Assembly (NCBI GenBank): GCA_037951105.1
Contig: JBAMJV010003793.1
Span: 1 to 64,000 of the forward strand
DNA length: 64,000 nucleotides
Direction: 5' to 3'
DNA from: Echinarachnius parma
Lineage: Eukaryota > Echinodermata > Echinoidea > Clypeasteroida > Echinarachniidae
Numbering within the stretch: the first letter of the stretch is position 1; each line of letters opens with the position of its first letter. This document shows, in pieces, positions 45,801-60,800 of the stretch. A program made the position numbers and the translations under genes. The notes under the pieces were generated by a model. The model ran no database searches. It worked only from the letters and a program-made list of their open reading frames with translations, and was not told the DNA's origin.

Positions 45801-48800
45801 ACAGGAAGAAAGAGCATAAATTCCTTTATTTTTAGAGCCCTATTTTGTTACTCTACCTGCTTTAGTTATGTTTTAATGATTTTTATTATTGTGTAAATAA
45901 CTATAATTTAGAAAAAATCCTCAAATTGGCAACACATTGTGATACATGTATTTGTGAAACAGATATATTTGTGTTCAAATTGGCATCTTTGCGGCAAAGT
46001 CACTATATTTGTCTTAAATGGTTATTACTTAATATTTTCCACCTATTTTTATGCCATTGATCCGTCGATGAAATTTAGGAGTTGCCAATTTGTAGAGGAA
46101 AACAATGATCAATTGTGCCTTAAAATAGCTCTCGTCCTTGATGGGATTACAGCTAGGTTCGGTATGATTTGATCATTTGATCAGGGCCCTTATGGGGCCA
46201 CCCAAAAACATCTTGTGAACAACTTTCATTCTTCATCAATAGAGGCATCTACATATGAAATATCAGGTCTGTCATACATCTGGATCTTGAGAAGAAGATG
46301 TTTAAAATTTACATATTTTTTACACTTGGTGCCCTCCTCCAGGGCCCCCCTGGGGGCCACGCCCACCATTTTAGCAACTTTGGTTCCTCTACCCCTAAAG
46401 ATGATTCCTGCCATGTTTGGTTGGAATCTAATCATTGATTCTGGAGAAGAAGATGAAAATGTATATTTCCTATGGTAGGACCCCCCAAAAAACTGTTACG
46501 CCCACAGGACCCTTATGGGGCCACCCACAAAAATCTTGTGAACAACTTTCATTCTTCATCAATAGAGGCATCTAAATATGAAATATCAGGTCTGTCATAC
46601 TTCTGGATCTTGAGAAGAAGATATTTAAAATTAACATATTTTTTACACTTGGTGCCCTCCCCCAGGGCCCCCCTGAGAGCCACGCCCACCATTTTAGCAA
46701 CTTCGATTCCTCTACCCCTAAGGATGATTCCTGCCATGTTTGGTTGGAATCTAATCATTGGTTCTGGAGAAGAAGATGAAAATGTATATTTCCTATGGTA
46801 GGGCCCCAAAAAAAACTGTTACGCCCACAGGGCCCTTGTGGGGCCACCCACAAAAATCTTGTGAACAACTTTCATTCTTCATCAATAGAGGCATCTACAT
46901 ATGAAATATCAGGTCTGTCATACTTCTGGATCTTGAGAAGAAGATGTTTAAAATTTACATATTTTTTACATTTGGTGCCCTCCCCCAGGGCCCCCCTGGG
47001 GGCCACGCCCACCATTTTAGCAACTTTGGTTCCTCTACCCCTAAATATGATTCCTGCCAAGTTTGGTTGGAATCCGATCATTGGTTCTGGAGAAGAAGAT
47101 GAAAATGTAAAAAGTTTACGGACGACGGACGACGCACGACGGACGACGGACGACGCACGACGCACGACGGACGACGGACGACGGACGACGGACAAAAAGC
47201 GATCACAATAGCTCACTTGAGCCTTTGGCTCAGGTGAGCTAATAAAAACCTTTACAATTAAAATTTTAATCAATGGCCCGAATTCTCGACTTGTGGATCA
47301 ACTTGTGCCTGGCATTAAAGACAAAGACTACCGGTAACACTTTGCACCAGCATACTAATATTGTCTCGTTACTATGGTCCCTGGAGATATTCTAATTGTT
47401 TCCTTTCATTGTCCAGTCAATCCCTTGAGTTCTGATTATAGACATCAGGACAATGGGTCATGACAGTATAGTCTGTCATCAGACTATAGTATTGCTGGTG
47501 ACCTGTTATAATATGACTTAATATCAAAGGAATGAAAGAAAACCATTAGAATCCGGGGACCATAGCGACAAGACAATAAGTCTGCTGGTGCAAATTGTAC
47601 CGGTAGTCTTTATCTTTTAGGCCAGGCACAAGTTGAGCCACAAGTTGAGAATTCGGGCCAATGTGTCTGAGCAGTGTTCAGTCGCAACTCTTTTTTTTGT
47701 GTGCAATAGAATCATGATTTTGTTTTCCCCACCTGCCACAACGTCGACTGACTTGTTGGACGGTCCACAGTACAGTACTTGAGGGCGCAAGTCACCTGCT
47801 GTCTGAAGCTTAGTGTTGAGTTGCGCAAAGAAGTACGCTAGGTAGGACCCTGTCAGAGTTTTACCCGTACCTGTCGACAACAAATTTTAGACAAAATTAT
47901 TCAAATCATTTTAAACATGGGGAAACTGTCCAGGAATATATAATATAATGTATATGAAAATGAATAAAGGAAACAGGGTTTCCCCAGCCTACAAACCCAT
48001 GACCTCTGGATTGCTAGACTGTTGCTCTACCGACTGAGTTATAGAAATCCTTAGTGCTGGTGTTTACACCTAAAACCATTAATTATAAATCTGTGTGATA
48101 GTCAGAAGCTATTATAAACCTGACACAGACCCGAATAATAAGAAATCAACTTGGGGATAAGTGCGAGGGATCACTGAAATGATGTGCAAAGAGAAATTGT
48201 GGCAGAGTATCCACAAAGGCAGTTCATGTACCATGGTTTAAATTAGCATACTGCATGTAAACGTTACTTTTGCGCGACTAATATTTCGCGCTGAGCCACA
48301 CAAAAACACATTCACGGCTTTTTAATTTCGAGGCCGAGCAAGTGTTCCAAGCATTGCAAATCGCGCATTAAACTTCGCGGACGCCGACTTCAGCGCGAAA
48401 TCTGCAAACAATTAATGCACTGCGAGATTACCACGTTTACAGTATGTGATTTCTACTTATTATTAGTCTACAAGCAGGCCTTCATAGTTTTGAGGGGAAC
48501 TACATGTACATGTTACACCCCCAAAACAATTTCCATTTATATAACAGAGAATATATGTACCCAGGGTGAAATTCCCATTGACTAAATTACCAATTGAAAT
48601 CAACTGGTAATGAAGAGCATGCATTTATGGAAAATTAAACAATTTGGACAAACTTAAATCAATGGGTACCAATTGAAATCAATGGGTACCCATTGAAACC
48701 AATGCCAATGGGTACCCATTGAATTCAGTTTCAATGGGTACCCATTGAATTCAATGGGTACCAATTAGAATTTCAATTGGTTTCAACTGGAATTTCGTCC

Positions 48801-51800
48801 TGGGTAGCTTTAGAAGTCAATTCCACCAAAAAGTTCAGAAAATGGGTTCCTAGAAAAAATCTTATCCTACTGTAATTTGAAATATCATCATCATACTGAA
48901 TTATGTGGTCATCTGTCTGCAGGGAATGACCACCTATTATTGTCTAGGAACTTAAGGGTGGTTAAAAAGTTCTTATGAATAGCCATGAATGTTTGTTTGC
49001 AGTAGTCTGCATTTAAACCTCCTTTGTGAATTCCAGCAAAAGTGTTCCGATATACATGTAGAGTACTTACCTGGTGGACCCTGTATAACCGAGAAGGTAC
49101 TGGTGAGGGCCTTCTGGACAGCCATACGCTGTGAAGGGTTGAGCGGATTCAGATAAATGCCACGTACAGTGAGGTCATTGACCTGTCTTGCTTCCCGCAT
49201 CAGGGTCCGTAGCGTTTCATCTGATTCAAATGACCAATAAAACAATTGATCTGATTTTTATGATGCACACATTACTAAAGTTATCGAACGGAAACCAAAT
49301 TTGTTGATACATAATTAGTTCTTTTTGCATATTTAATGAGCTATGACATTTGACCTTTGACCTACATACTCCGAAATCTAACTTAGGCTGTATTTTGATA
49401 TCAAATTTCATTAAAACCCGTCAAACATTACTAAAGTTATTGAATGGAAACCACATATTTGCATACATAATTACCTATTTTCGCATATTGAATGAGCTAC
49501 ATCTATGACATACTCAAAGATTGAACGTAGGCTATATCTTCATACCATGTACCTTCTTACCAAATTTCATTAAAATCTGTCAAACATTACTAAAGTTATC
49601 GAACGGAAACCAGTGTTCATAAGACTTGTTACGGACGGAAGGATGGACAGAAGGATGGACGGCAGCATTACTATATCCCCTCCGACTTTGTTGGCGAGGG
49701 GATAATAATTGCAGTGAGTAGAATGAAAAATATTGAAGTTTTCATGAATCCTAGGGAAAACACAATTTCCAAAGGATTTGTACACAAATCACGAAATGGA
49801 GCGATTTCTGGGCAGACATTGACTTACAAAAGGTCACGTGATTTTGAAACAGTATACAAAGTCAGTGCAAATTTGAGCCCAAAAGTTGCGAAAGACTTTA
49901 ATAACATAACTCATGAAGCGGGGTAGCGAAACATATGCGGGTTCCAAAATTATCACGCGAAAAATCGAGGGGGGGGGGGCGGATTCCGTAGGTGCAGGTG
50001 CAGTGGTGCACCCTATAATTATGTTTCAATATATTATGTTAATATATATGTTCATATTTTTAACATTATGTTTGATATATATATATTCACAGATTTAAGG
50101 TGTTTTTCAAGTTTGTTTTAAAACGTTTAGAGAAAGCATTAAGCAAAGGAAACAAAATAACTCAAGAATATTTTTTAACAACTCAAAAAAATCAAAAAAC
50201 AAACAAACATACCACTGTGTTCATCTGGATGGTTTGGCCTCTGTAGAGCAATGTCCCTGATCAGATCGGGTATTTCTGACAGGTTGATGGTTCCAACTGC
50301 TTCTTTTAGACGGCTGCATCGAAAAACAAACAATCATAGGAGTGATCTATTAAATCATGAAAATAGAACATGGTCCGGCAAGAATGGTAGAGCATGCTTT
50401 CCAACCATGGGATCCTGTGTCAGTAACCGGTGTATGCTAATTTTTGAAGAAAAACATACCCTTTTAAAAAACTTACAATTGCAATTATCAGTTAAAGAAG
50501 ATATCAGACAAGTTAGCCCAGGCTTTCACACTGAGCATAATAACAATACTACAGGTCTTTCATGATTTAAGCCATTGTTTACCGGAACCTGGTGGGCTAT
50601 GTACAAAGTCAATAGAAATTTCAGAAACTCTTACAGAAAACAAGGCGATAGCCATAAAGTGTCTCGCCCACTTGCGCGCATTCATGCAACATTGGACCTC
50701 ACTTGACCTTTGACCTACTTTGACCCCAGAATATCATGGAGGTTAATATAGGGCACCTACCACTCAAGTTTGGTTACAAACAGATGCAGGGTTGGAAAGT
50801 TATCAACCCTAAGACTCTTGCAGGTAAAACTTCACATTTGGCCTCATTTGACCTTTGACCTACTTATGTGACCATTGACCCCAGAACATCATGGAGGCCA
50901 ATATAGGGCACCTACCAATCAAGTTTGGTTACAAACAGATGCAGGGTTGAAAAGTTTTAAATCCTAATAGACTCGTACAGGTAAAACTTCACATTTGACC
51001 CCATTTGACCTTTAACCCCAGAATATCATGGAGGCCAATGTGCGGCATCTACCAATCAAGTTTATTTACAAACAGATGCAGGGTTGGAAAGTTATTCAAA
51101 TTTTTGTAAGCGTCACGGACGGACCAACGGACAACAGACGGACGCAATTTGGATCCCTTAGTCTCCCCTCCACCTACGGTGGGCTCGACAAAAACTACTA
51201 TCATCAATAGTATAATATAGGGCAAATATGACATTCAGTGTACATAGTCCTTTTTTCTCCTCACTGGGTCATTTTGGGCAAGTAATAAAGACGTAAATTC
51301 CCCTTTTTTAGCTACAGCTCTGGATCATGTGAAAAACAAAACTTGAATATAAAATGATTGAAACAATACTTTACACATTTGGTTTTGACATCGGGATGAT
51401 CTCGACTGTACTGGCTACATGTCTTCTAGCATCCAGGACTGCTTCAGGAAAGTCCAGAAAGGAGAAATCTTTCTCTCTGTGCAGAACGATCTCTATGGTG
51501 GTCGCCTGATTCTCCTCTTCCTGTCTGCCTCGATTCCCACGCGATCCCGTTGGTACAATAATTCTCTCCACCAGGCAATGGGCAACGAACATCTGCTTGT
51601 GCCAGTCATCTGCGTTGAAAGGGCCAACACCACGCTCATCCTTCCGCTTGTTGTACTCCATGATCCGCAGCCGGGATTTCGTGCCGATGTCAAGATCCCT
51701 CATCTGGACACATACGTAACAAAATTCGCGCATGCGAATGTGCTTCTCTTTGCAAAGTGTATTGCTGATTTCAAACTGGCCAGTGATTTTCCCTCCCTCT

Positions 51801-54800
51801 TTATTCCACTCGATAGCTACGTTCTCAAGAAGCAATGTGTCATCTTCAGTGACAGCACTGTGAGCACAGAACATCGAGACTATTGGCTTCCATTTTTCCT
51901 GATAGCGTGTAATGGTCCTCTCCCGGCCGGGAACTTCTGTGGCGATGCGTGAGAAGCACTCAATGGGGTGCGACCGGTGTTCCATGCAGGCATTCAGGTG
52001 TGGGGTCAGATTGAAGAGCTGTATCTCTGGAGCAATCAAGCCCCTGTTGAGTCTCGATGTTAATTGAACCCTGCAGGGATCTCCAAGCTTGTAGGTCCTC
52101 GTGAAGGAAATGAAGCCCAATTGCCTCTGGTCCGGTGACAATCTCAATGCTCTGTCTTCTCTGAATGGGTTCTCATTGTAGTGTCCATTTAGCGCGGCTC
52201 TCTGTACAGCCCTGGTTACATCCTCACAGTTTTCTTCATTCAAGGCCTCGAGAATGTCTCCTTCCTTGATGGCCTCGAGGATCTGTTGCCATAAGACTTC
52301 CTCAATGTTGAAGGGCTGATGCGGGTATGATCGCCCTTCTGCTGGTGATTGTGCCACCTGGTCTTTGTTGAAGATACGACTCTTCCATGTCATCTTGATG
52401 CAACCAACCTCAGCGTCTGGTCTGTCAGACGGTTTCAGCAAGCTGAACCCTACATTTCTCTGCCTGCCTGAAACGTAGCTGCGGTAAGGAAACTGCAGTC
52501 GCATGGTCGTCTCTGTGAAAGCCTCTACAAAAGTTGTCAGCTGCAGCGATGCCTTCTGGAGCTTGAGAGCCAGCTTCAATGTCAAAGCCTCTTTACTGAA
52601 GCGCTTACTACGAGCATTCTGATTATTGCAGTGATGGGTGATATTCGCCATTTCACCTGGGCTGTAAGGGGATTTAGATCCTTCTATTGATGCGATGAGC
52701 ATCCTATGTACTACCAGATCTATGTACCTTCTGATCGGGGATGTGAAGTGGACATATGCTGGCAGCTTCAAGGAATAGTGTTTCCTCTTCTCTGGCTCTG
52801 ACTGACTAGTCGAGTCAACATATTCTCCTCGTTCCATGATTCGATACAAATCTGAAAGGGCAACAGCCTGCCTGGGATGGTTGCCATCTTGGACAAGGAG
52901 ATTGACCAGTTCTTCTATGTCCGCTCGTGAGAGATTTTCTTTCTCAATCAGAGACTTGATCTTCTGCCAAACTTCATTGACTACCATCATATGCCTGTCT
53001 TCAAAGCCTTCTTCTTCAGGTTCCTCCACGCGTTCATCTACACTGTCCAATGCTGAGAGACGAATGCTGTTAGTCACAACTTTGCGATGACGTGCGTTCC
53101 AATCCTCGACCTGCTCTTGCAGTGGTTCCAGTTGTCGACGCAATGGTGTACATTCAGGGAACTTATTCAGAAGATGTTTGGCAACAGCAGCGTTGGTCAA
53201 GATCATGAATTCTTCTATCAAGCTGTGAGCACGTGGATTACAGACTGCTCCTCCATCGTCATCGTTGGCATTGTAGACTAACCATCCATCCTCTAGGCGA
53301 CGAGCTCGACGGCAGTTTGCCAGCCGGTGCAAATCTCTAATTGGATGTTTCACATTCTCATACCCTGGAAGGTCACTTGTGATTAGGCGTTCTGCTTCCT
53401 CGTATGTCATTCTCCTTGCTGACCGAATCACTGATCTCTCAAAGACTGGCTCTTGGACCATATCTCCCTCTTCATCAAGAACAAAGGTGACAGAAACAGC
53501 TAGTCGATCTTGATCTGGGAGAAGGCTGCAAAGCTCTGAGCTCAGTCGCTCTGGCAACATGTGGAATGGTTGATCAGGAGTAGGAAATGGGTGGTAGAAA
53601 GAAGTGCCTCTCTGTCGAGCATCTTTATCCAAGAGGCTGTCCTTTGCCACAAAGTAGGACACATCAGCAATGTGAACACTGACCTTGTATCGTTTCCCTG
53701 GCAAAACTTCCATGCTCATGGCATCATCAAGATCTTTGGAATCTGGTGGGTCAATGGTAAAGACAGTCTTCCCGCGGAAGTCCTTCCTTGAGCAGACTTG
53801 GTCTTCAGGAATACTCCAATCTGATGCATACTCCTGCTTTACTTGCTGTATGACAGATCTTTTGCTGGTCTTGATACCATGGATAAGTGTCAAGATCTTC
53901 ATTCCAGATTTGCGATCCGTTCCAGGATCTAGAACTTCTGTAGCCACTCCAAAAGGGTATGGTTTTTTGACAGCCCAATCGAGATACCTGACTACAAACA
54001 ACTTCTGAGCTCTTTCATGACGGGCAATAGTCACTTCTTCTCGCTGTGTGCATGCTCTTGCTGACCTGGGAACTGTCTTGTCAATGCTGTACAGCGTTAC
54101 AACAGCTTGGTGGTTTTGCTCTTTAACCCGACTTCTCTTTCCTCCAAGAATGAACATCTTTGGGCAGGTTTTGTCAAGTGGCACCATGACATTGTCACTA
54201 TGTGGATCCAGGTAGCACACAAACTTCTGAGACCTCAGGTCAGCATTACGCTTAATAATTCCGGTGACTTTTCCATAGATTTTCTGTTCATCATTTTCCC
54301 CTCCTTCACGTTGTTCATCGTCTGTCAAGATCTCAACCACAACTTCATCAGTATCCAGTGCCTGACCCCGACGTTTTGTGCTGGTAATTACAATCTCATC
54401 TCCCGACCGGCGTTCCTGAGGAATGGCATACATCCTACCGGTTATGTCTTGGCGGAAAATGCAACGTTTGAATTGTTCTGGATTCTTGAGTGTCTTCCAC
54501 AGAAGTTGATCCACAGAACCAGCATTTGGGGCATTAGCCTCGCTGATGTTATCATCCGAATCGTAGGCATCATCAGCAACTGGGAGGAGGGCAATGCGTC
54601 CTGATCTCTCTACCATCCGCATGTTCTGAAGAATGTCATTCCTGGGAAGTCTTGGGGTAGGAACAGCACGTATAGGTCTCGCTGATGGCATTCCATCTTG
54701 CTGATTGACATCAACTACAGGTGTAGAGCTTTCTTCTGATTCCTCCTGGGAAGATTCTTGAGGGTGAGACCTCCTGTACTCTTCCGCCATGTCGTCTTGC

Positions 54801-57800
54801 ATCTGTTCTCTCAGGTCTGTAAGCCACTCCTCTTGGCTAATGATGACCTCATCCTCGTCATCAGACTCGTGCGGGTTGCTACTGCCTGGGAGTGGATACT
54901 CAGACCTGTCAGGATTTCTACCCTGTCCTGTTGAGGACTGAGAGCAGCCAGGTACTTCAACTGCCCTCCCCATGTACGATCTAGCATTTCCTGAACTGAC
55001 TCCAGTCTTATGCATCGCTGCGCCCCCCTTGGATGAAACTGCCTTTGGAGTGAAGTCTCTGGCTTTGGGGTTCAGGACGCGCTTGTCAGCGATTATCTCC
55101 CTCCTGATCTGCTCCATGGTGAGTTCCTCTGGCAACATGCTTCCATTCCGCTCGCATATCTTCACAAACCTCTCCCACGTCTTCTGGCACTCCCCAACGG
55201 AGCAGAGAGCCACGGGGTCGCCCACCACCACGATGAGGGACTTGGCTCGTGTGAAAGCCGTGTTAAGCAGCTTTTGATCTGAGAGGAAGCCGTAGGTGAA
55301 CCTGCTGCTCTTCATGTTTTTTCTGTCCTGAGGGAGGGCCGTGATGTCCACCCTGTTCAGTGTGGAGCGTGTCCTTACGGTACTCAGAAACACAGCACGG
55401 AACTGTCTCCCTGAAAAAGGAAAAGAGAGAAACAGAGAAACGTTTTACTGCATAAAATTATACATGAATACTAGGAGAATAACACCGGCAAGATCTGGTA
55501 ATGACAATAATTGTAAAAAGAATGAAGCGTACACAATAAAAATGATTTCTCTCCATAATTTTGGTTACCATGCAATGAGACCTTAAAGGGACTTAGTAAC
55601 ATTGTCCAAATCCTCAAAATAAAATTGTAATTCTAGCGGTTCCTTTATACCTTGTTGTATTCGTATTAACAATAAAATCATGGGACAGCTTTCGGTTTTT
55701 CAAATTTCCCTTTCATTACAAAGATATGTATGATTGAAGTATTTAGATAAGAAAATCTCCGGGCGAGATTTTCATCCCTGTACAAAGTGAATGCAGTGAG
55801 TTGGTGAATATCACCCAATATCACTTTGCATTTTCGCTCATTACTTGGCCATACATTGTCCATTTGACCTGAAATTTTCACACAATACCTTGAGGACATA
55901 TGAGATAACAACAGTATACATTGCATCAACCATTCATCAGTTTTTGCACATCTCAACAAAGTTACTAGATCCCTTTAAGAAAATCCACATGCTCAATTGT
56001 CATTTTCAGCTACATGTACATGTATGTATGTCACACTTGTGTCCATTGTTTGTGTGTCAAACATATGCAAGTTTAATGATGATGACATAATGTGTTCATA
56101 TGTTAATGCTAAATATTGCATAATACATTCATGCTTTTTGTGTGTGTCATGAATACACGTCATGGCTCCGTTGCAGATACAGATAGAGATAAAGTTACTA
56201 TTAATTGTAAGTCAGAACATTTGCGCATTTCAACCAATCAGATTTGCGCATTTAGAACACATGATCTGACTTAAATTAATTGTAACTTTCAATCGATTGT
56301 ATCTCTTTCTGCAACAGGGCCCCATATCTGATAGCATTAAAGTAAACACTTGAAAGTACAACTGTTCTAGTGATGAATAATGATACAAAAGATGCTCTCT
56401 TTCAGAGTTTATAGTTTCTAATTGAATCTAGAATTAAGTATATAAGCTGATTCGCCGAAAGCCTGACATACCTTGAATATTCTGCACAGTTTCTACCGTG
56501 ACAGCATGCAGGTGTTTCTCTCGAAGCTTCTTCCTGATCAAATCAATCTGCAAATAACAATTCAAAGATATATTTCTCTAATACCGAATGTTTTTATACA
56601 CTACAGATAGTTTGCTTTCAACACAGAGAAATATACTGAATTGTTCGCTTGATGGACACTGACGAATCATCCTTAGCCTGTAAACCCTGAAATTATGCCA
56701 AAGTTCTAATCCACTCCAACCAGCTTTATAACAAGGCCACAGTTAACCGGATCAACACCGATTAGGTTTTCTGGCCGTAAATACACCCCGAACGGAAGGA
56801 TTTTTTAGGTGAACCAGGTTCCACTGTACATTCTTCTAGATATTCACAAACAGACAAAAATAAGTGTACCTTCGTTTTGTATAGAGACAACAAGACGACA
56901 TCACAGTGTTCATCAAGAATTGATATAACGGGAATTTTATTCATCAGTATGGACAGCCGACACCTGGTGAACATATAAAAAAGGGGAAAAGCAAATACCT
57001 GCACTCTGTATGGAGACAAGACGACAACCTCGCTCATCTTGCACCGCCCCCAGTTCTCTGGCCATGCCTCTTTGAGCGCCAGGACCTTCTGAGCGATCTC
57101 TTCAGCCTCCTTCTCATTCACGTATGATGTTCCCATGGACTGGTCCTCGCCTTTCACTGACACAAAGTTGAGCGGGTAGAGATTGGGGTGCTCCTGGTTG
57201 GGGCACCGCGAGAGTAACTTGGCGCCATAGTAGATCTTGAGGAAATCCAGGATTGCCTGACAGCTTCGGTAGTTCAGGTGCAGGAGGACGCTGGATCCGC
57301 AGGCATTCTGTTTGTCGTACTTGTAGAGTCGGCGTAGGAGCGACATGTCAAAGTTTGCATTCATTGCTCTCTTGGAGTACACCTGCCACATAGAACAGGG
57401 GGAAAAGGGAAATGTTGATTGTGGCTGCATCTGAACCAGTGACTTCTGGATTACTGTTACGGCGCTCTACCAACTGAGCTATCATAGACCGGAGTTAACT
57501 GCAAGCTGCTTTTCTTTCATAATTGATTGCCTATAGAGTACTGGAGTGTGATGTCACAGATATTCATTGCCATGCATGGGTTCATTCGTGATTTGAAACT
57601 ATGTCAGGCAAGCCAGACATTTCTGACCAAGTGGTTGCTAATAAGGGAATCGTCCATCTCCAACCACTACCAAAAGCAAGAATCAAAGGACAAGTTATAC
57701 AGAACCATTACTATGTTATAACAAAAGTATGTGACATCACTACTTCGGAACTGTACTGTCATCTAGTGAACCTTTACCTTTGGACTAATCTGATGAGGGT

Positions 57801-60800
57801 CTCCAGCCAGGACGATGCAGGTGTCATCCGTTGCTAGGGTCAGCGGCATGATGGCCTCTGTTTCTAGAGCTTGCCCTGCCTCGTCAATGACGATGTGCGT
57901 GAAGTATCCACGAAGAGTTGGGGTCTTAACCAAATAGATGGCCGTGCTCAGAGTGGCTATGACTAGGTTAGGCGCCGAGCAATGAGCACTTTGTCTTTCT
58001 CTGCTGCTTCGAACCCAAGCTATGGATAGAAAAACGGACATCAAGTGGCATCAAGTACACAATTGTATGTGTTTTTTTATGATGCAAGATAATTTGCCTA
58101 AACTGTTCGCCACTTCTTTTGCAACAAAAATAATCACTGGTTGATACTTTATACTTACTCAAAGAGGTCTGTATTAGACACAAATAACATAACTGTACAT
58201 GTCCGATTATTTTAAAGGGACTGAGCTTGTCTTTAGTATTCAAATCCTGTGCATTTATATGATTCAGGTTCACAATTTCACTGGAGACTTAATAGGCATT
58301 TTATCTGGAACAGTTTTGCATGTAATTCTTCTATATTTCTACTTGAAGTTCCTAACAATGTACATGTATGTGTAATAGTTCATATTTCTACCTGTGACCT
58401 TCTCATTCTGTTGGTTGAATAAAAACAGTAAATAACCATTTTATTTAGTTATAAACGTAAGTATTTATATACGTTCAAAGTCCACAGTTTATTTCGAGGG
58501 GACCAACCCTGAATGGGTTCTACCTTCAAGTTCCTCATTTGTTGGCAGAAGGAAGCTATTAGCATCCATAAGGCAGTATTTGAGGACATCCTTTAGAGCA
58601 TTCGGTCTGCGATAAGGAGAGTAGATCCTTAGCATCCTTGCTATGTCTGGTCTCTCCTCACAGAATGCATGCAGATAATCCAGAATGTACAGGTCAGCAG
58701 CGCTGGATGATAAATAGAAATATTATTTAACAGTAAATTTAAAAATACTTGTAAAGTTCCCCAACAAAATTTGAAGGTTTTGGAAATTATTAACATTGTA
58801 ATAAACTATTACAATCATAAAAGTATAAGATAGATACATGTATGAGTGTGAAGTGGGAAAGCAATTACCACTAAAGTCACAATTCTCCACTCCCGCCAAG
58901 TAATGAATTTGAATGAAAATGAGCAAAGACAATTGGACTAGCTTCTCAAAGAAAATGGTTTCTTTGAACTAACGGAGGAGCTTTCTAGCTCAGTATCTAC
59001 TTATCTACTCATTTTTGCAATCCCTGTAGATTTAATACAGGGGGCACCTGGTTCCTGAAGGCAACGGGTTATAAGTTTGTACCTGTTGGAATGGGTACAT
59101 ATCATTATTCTTGCATCTGTGTTGTCCATCAGGGTACGTTTCACTGCCTCTGCCAGGGTGCGAGTCTTGCCAGTCCCAAACGGTCCAAGAATCAATGTTG
59201 GGCCGCTTCTTTGATCTTTCACCTTCCGAGCTCCATCTTCTCCTCCTCTTCCTGCTGCTCCTCCTCCTCCTCCTCTTCTTCCTCCTCTTCCTCCACTTCC
59301 TCCTCCTTGTTGCCCTCCTCCTCCTCCTTGTTGCCCTTCTCCTCCTCCTCCTCCTGCTCCTGCTGCTGCTCCTCCTCCTCCTTCTCCTCTACCTCCTGCT
59401 GCTGCTGCTCTTCCTCCTCCTCCTTCTCCTCCATCTCCTCTTCCTCCTTGTCCATTGCTAGATGACGGCATACTTTCTCCATCATTGGTCCAGGAGCTGA
59501 TGCAGCGAACAGCCTTCTCTTGCCACTTGTTCAGGTCCCCCTGACATTCATCATCATTAACCTCTGGGAACCTTGGAAGGGAAAGGAAGGCAAGACAAGC
59601 ACATTTTCATACATAAGTTGCTGCTACGGGCACCAAGCTCTGGCAAGCCTCTTAGCTTACAAGTGGGTAATAAGTTCAAATTTTGTTTTTATTTTCTAGC
59701 AATTGCTGTAGCATTGTGAAGCTTAAAAGATATTTATCAATTTACAAACAAATCACATACAATGCCAAAATGCCAAAAGAGCTAGGCGGCATATATGCAA
59801 AAGGAGAACATGATGCATAAAATCATCAGTTGAGAACGAAAAGGGCACTAAGCCACTTTTTTGTAATTTGGAGATAATCATATTTAAAGTTTGGGAGATT
59901 TGTAGAAACCTAATTAAGACTCCCAAAATGAGAAATAATTATGATCTGAAATGTTGCATCACAAGGCTCCGATCTACAAGATCTGCAGAACTCAATTTAG
60001 ACAATAAACAACTTAATGCCCTTCTCACTTTAACCCGACAATGTTCAATTTGCAGAAATAAACCCTGATCAAACTTGACTTTAATTTTGCCTCATTTTGA
60101 CAAATTCAATTATAACAACAGAATCGCATGCAAATTTGTGTACAGAAGGTATTAAAAAGAATAAATCACCTGTTTTCCTGATCCCCACGTGGCAGTACAA
60201 CGTCCATGCAAGTCAAGTTGTCCAGGGCATGGTGCATGTAGAGGAAGCGCTCCCGGTTGACACAAAACTGGACCTTCGCCCGCACCTTGGTGGATGCCTC
60301 TGGACTCTTGCCGAGTCGTGCCTCCAGACCCGCTTCCTGGACACACGTTGGACTGAGGGTCACTGCAACCATCTCCCTCTGGTAACCGCTGTCCCTACCC
60401 GCCTGCAGCACCCTGGCCTCGTAAACGATGTCCGGGAAGTCATCAAACTTAATCAGGATGCTCTGGACGCTGCTGAGGACTATCTGAGAGGCCTCGAGGT
60501 CGACTTGGATTGGAAGGTCAAGCGGGATCTTGCCAAATAGGCTGCCTTCCTGGGCAAACAACATTGACTCCAGCTTGATGCACTTGGTGACTTCCATGTC
60601 CAACCCGGAAGGCCTGCTGTACCTGCAAAAATTCAAGGCACGAGAGAAGATTGTTCACATCTCTTGATATACTACTACTACTATTACTACTATTACTATT
60701 ACCACCACCACCACTACCACCTACTACTATCACCACCACCACCACCACCACCACCACTACCACTATCACTACAAATAATAATAATGTGGCATCTAAAAAA

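Noticed and set aside
46215-47273. Frames of 69-138 codons on both strands
   Set aside because: Same peptide repeated every 323 bases; by-product of the tandem units and the GGACGAC microsatellite.
51419-54604. Plus-strand frames of 64-177 codons across the RNB exon
   Set aside because: Antisense shadows of the long minus-strand exon.
59091-59485. Poly-Ser/Leu (plus) and poly-Glu (minus) frames
   Set aside because: Antisense or shifted readings of the purine repeat in exon 7; only the Gly-rich frame continues into Walker A.
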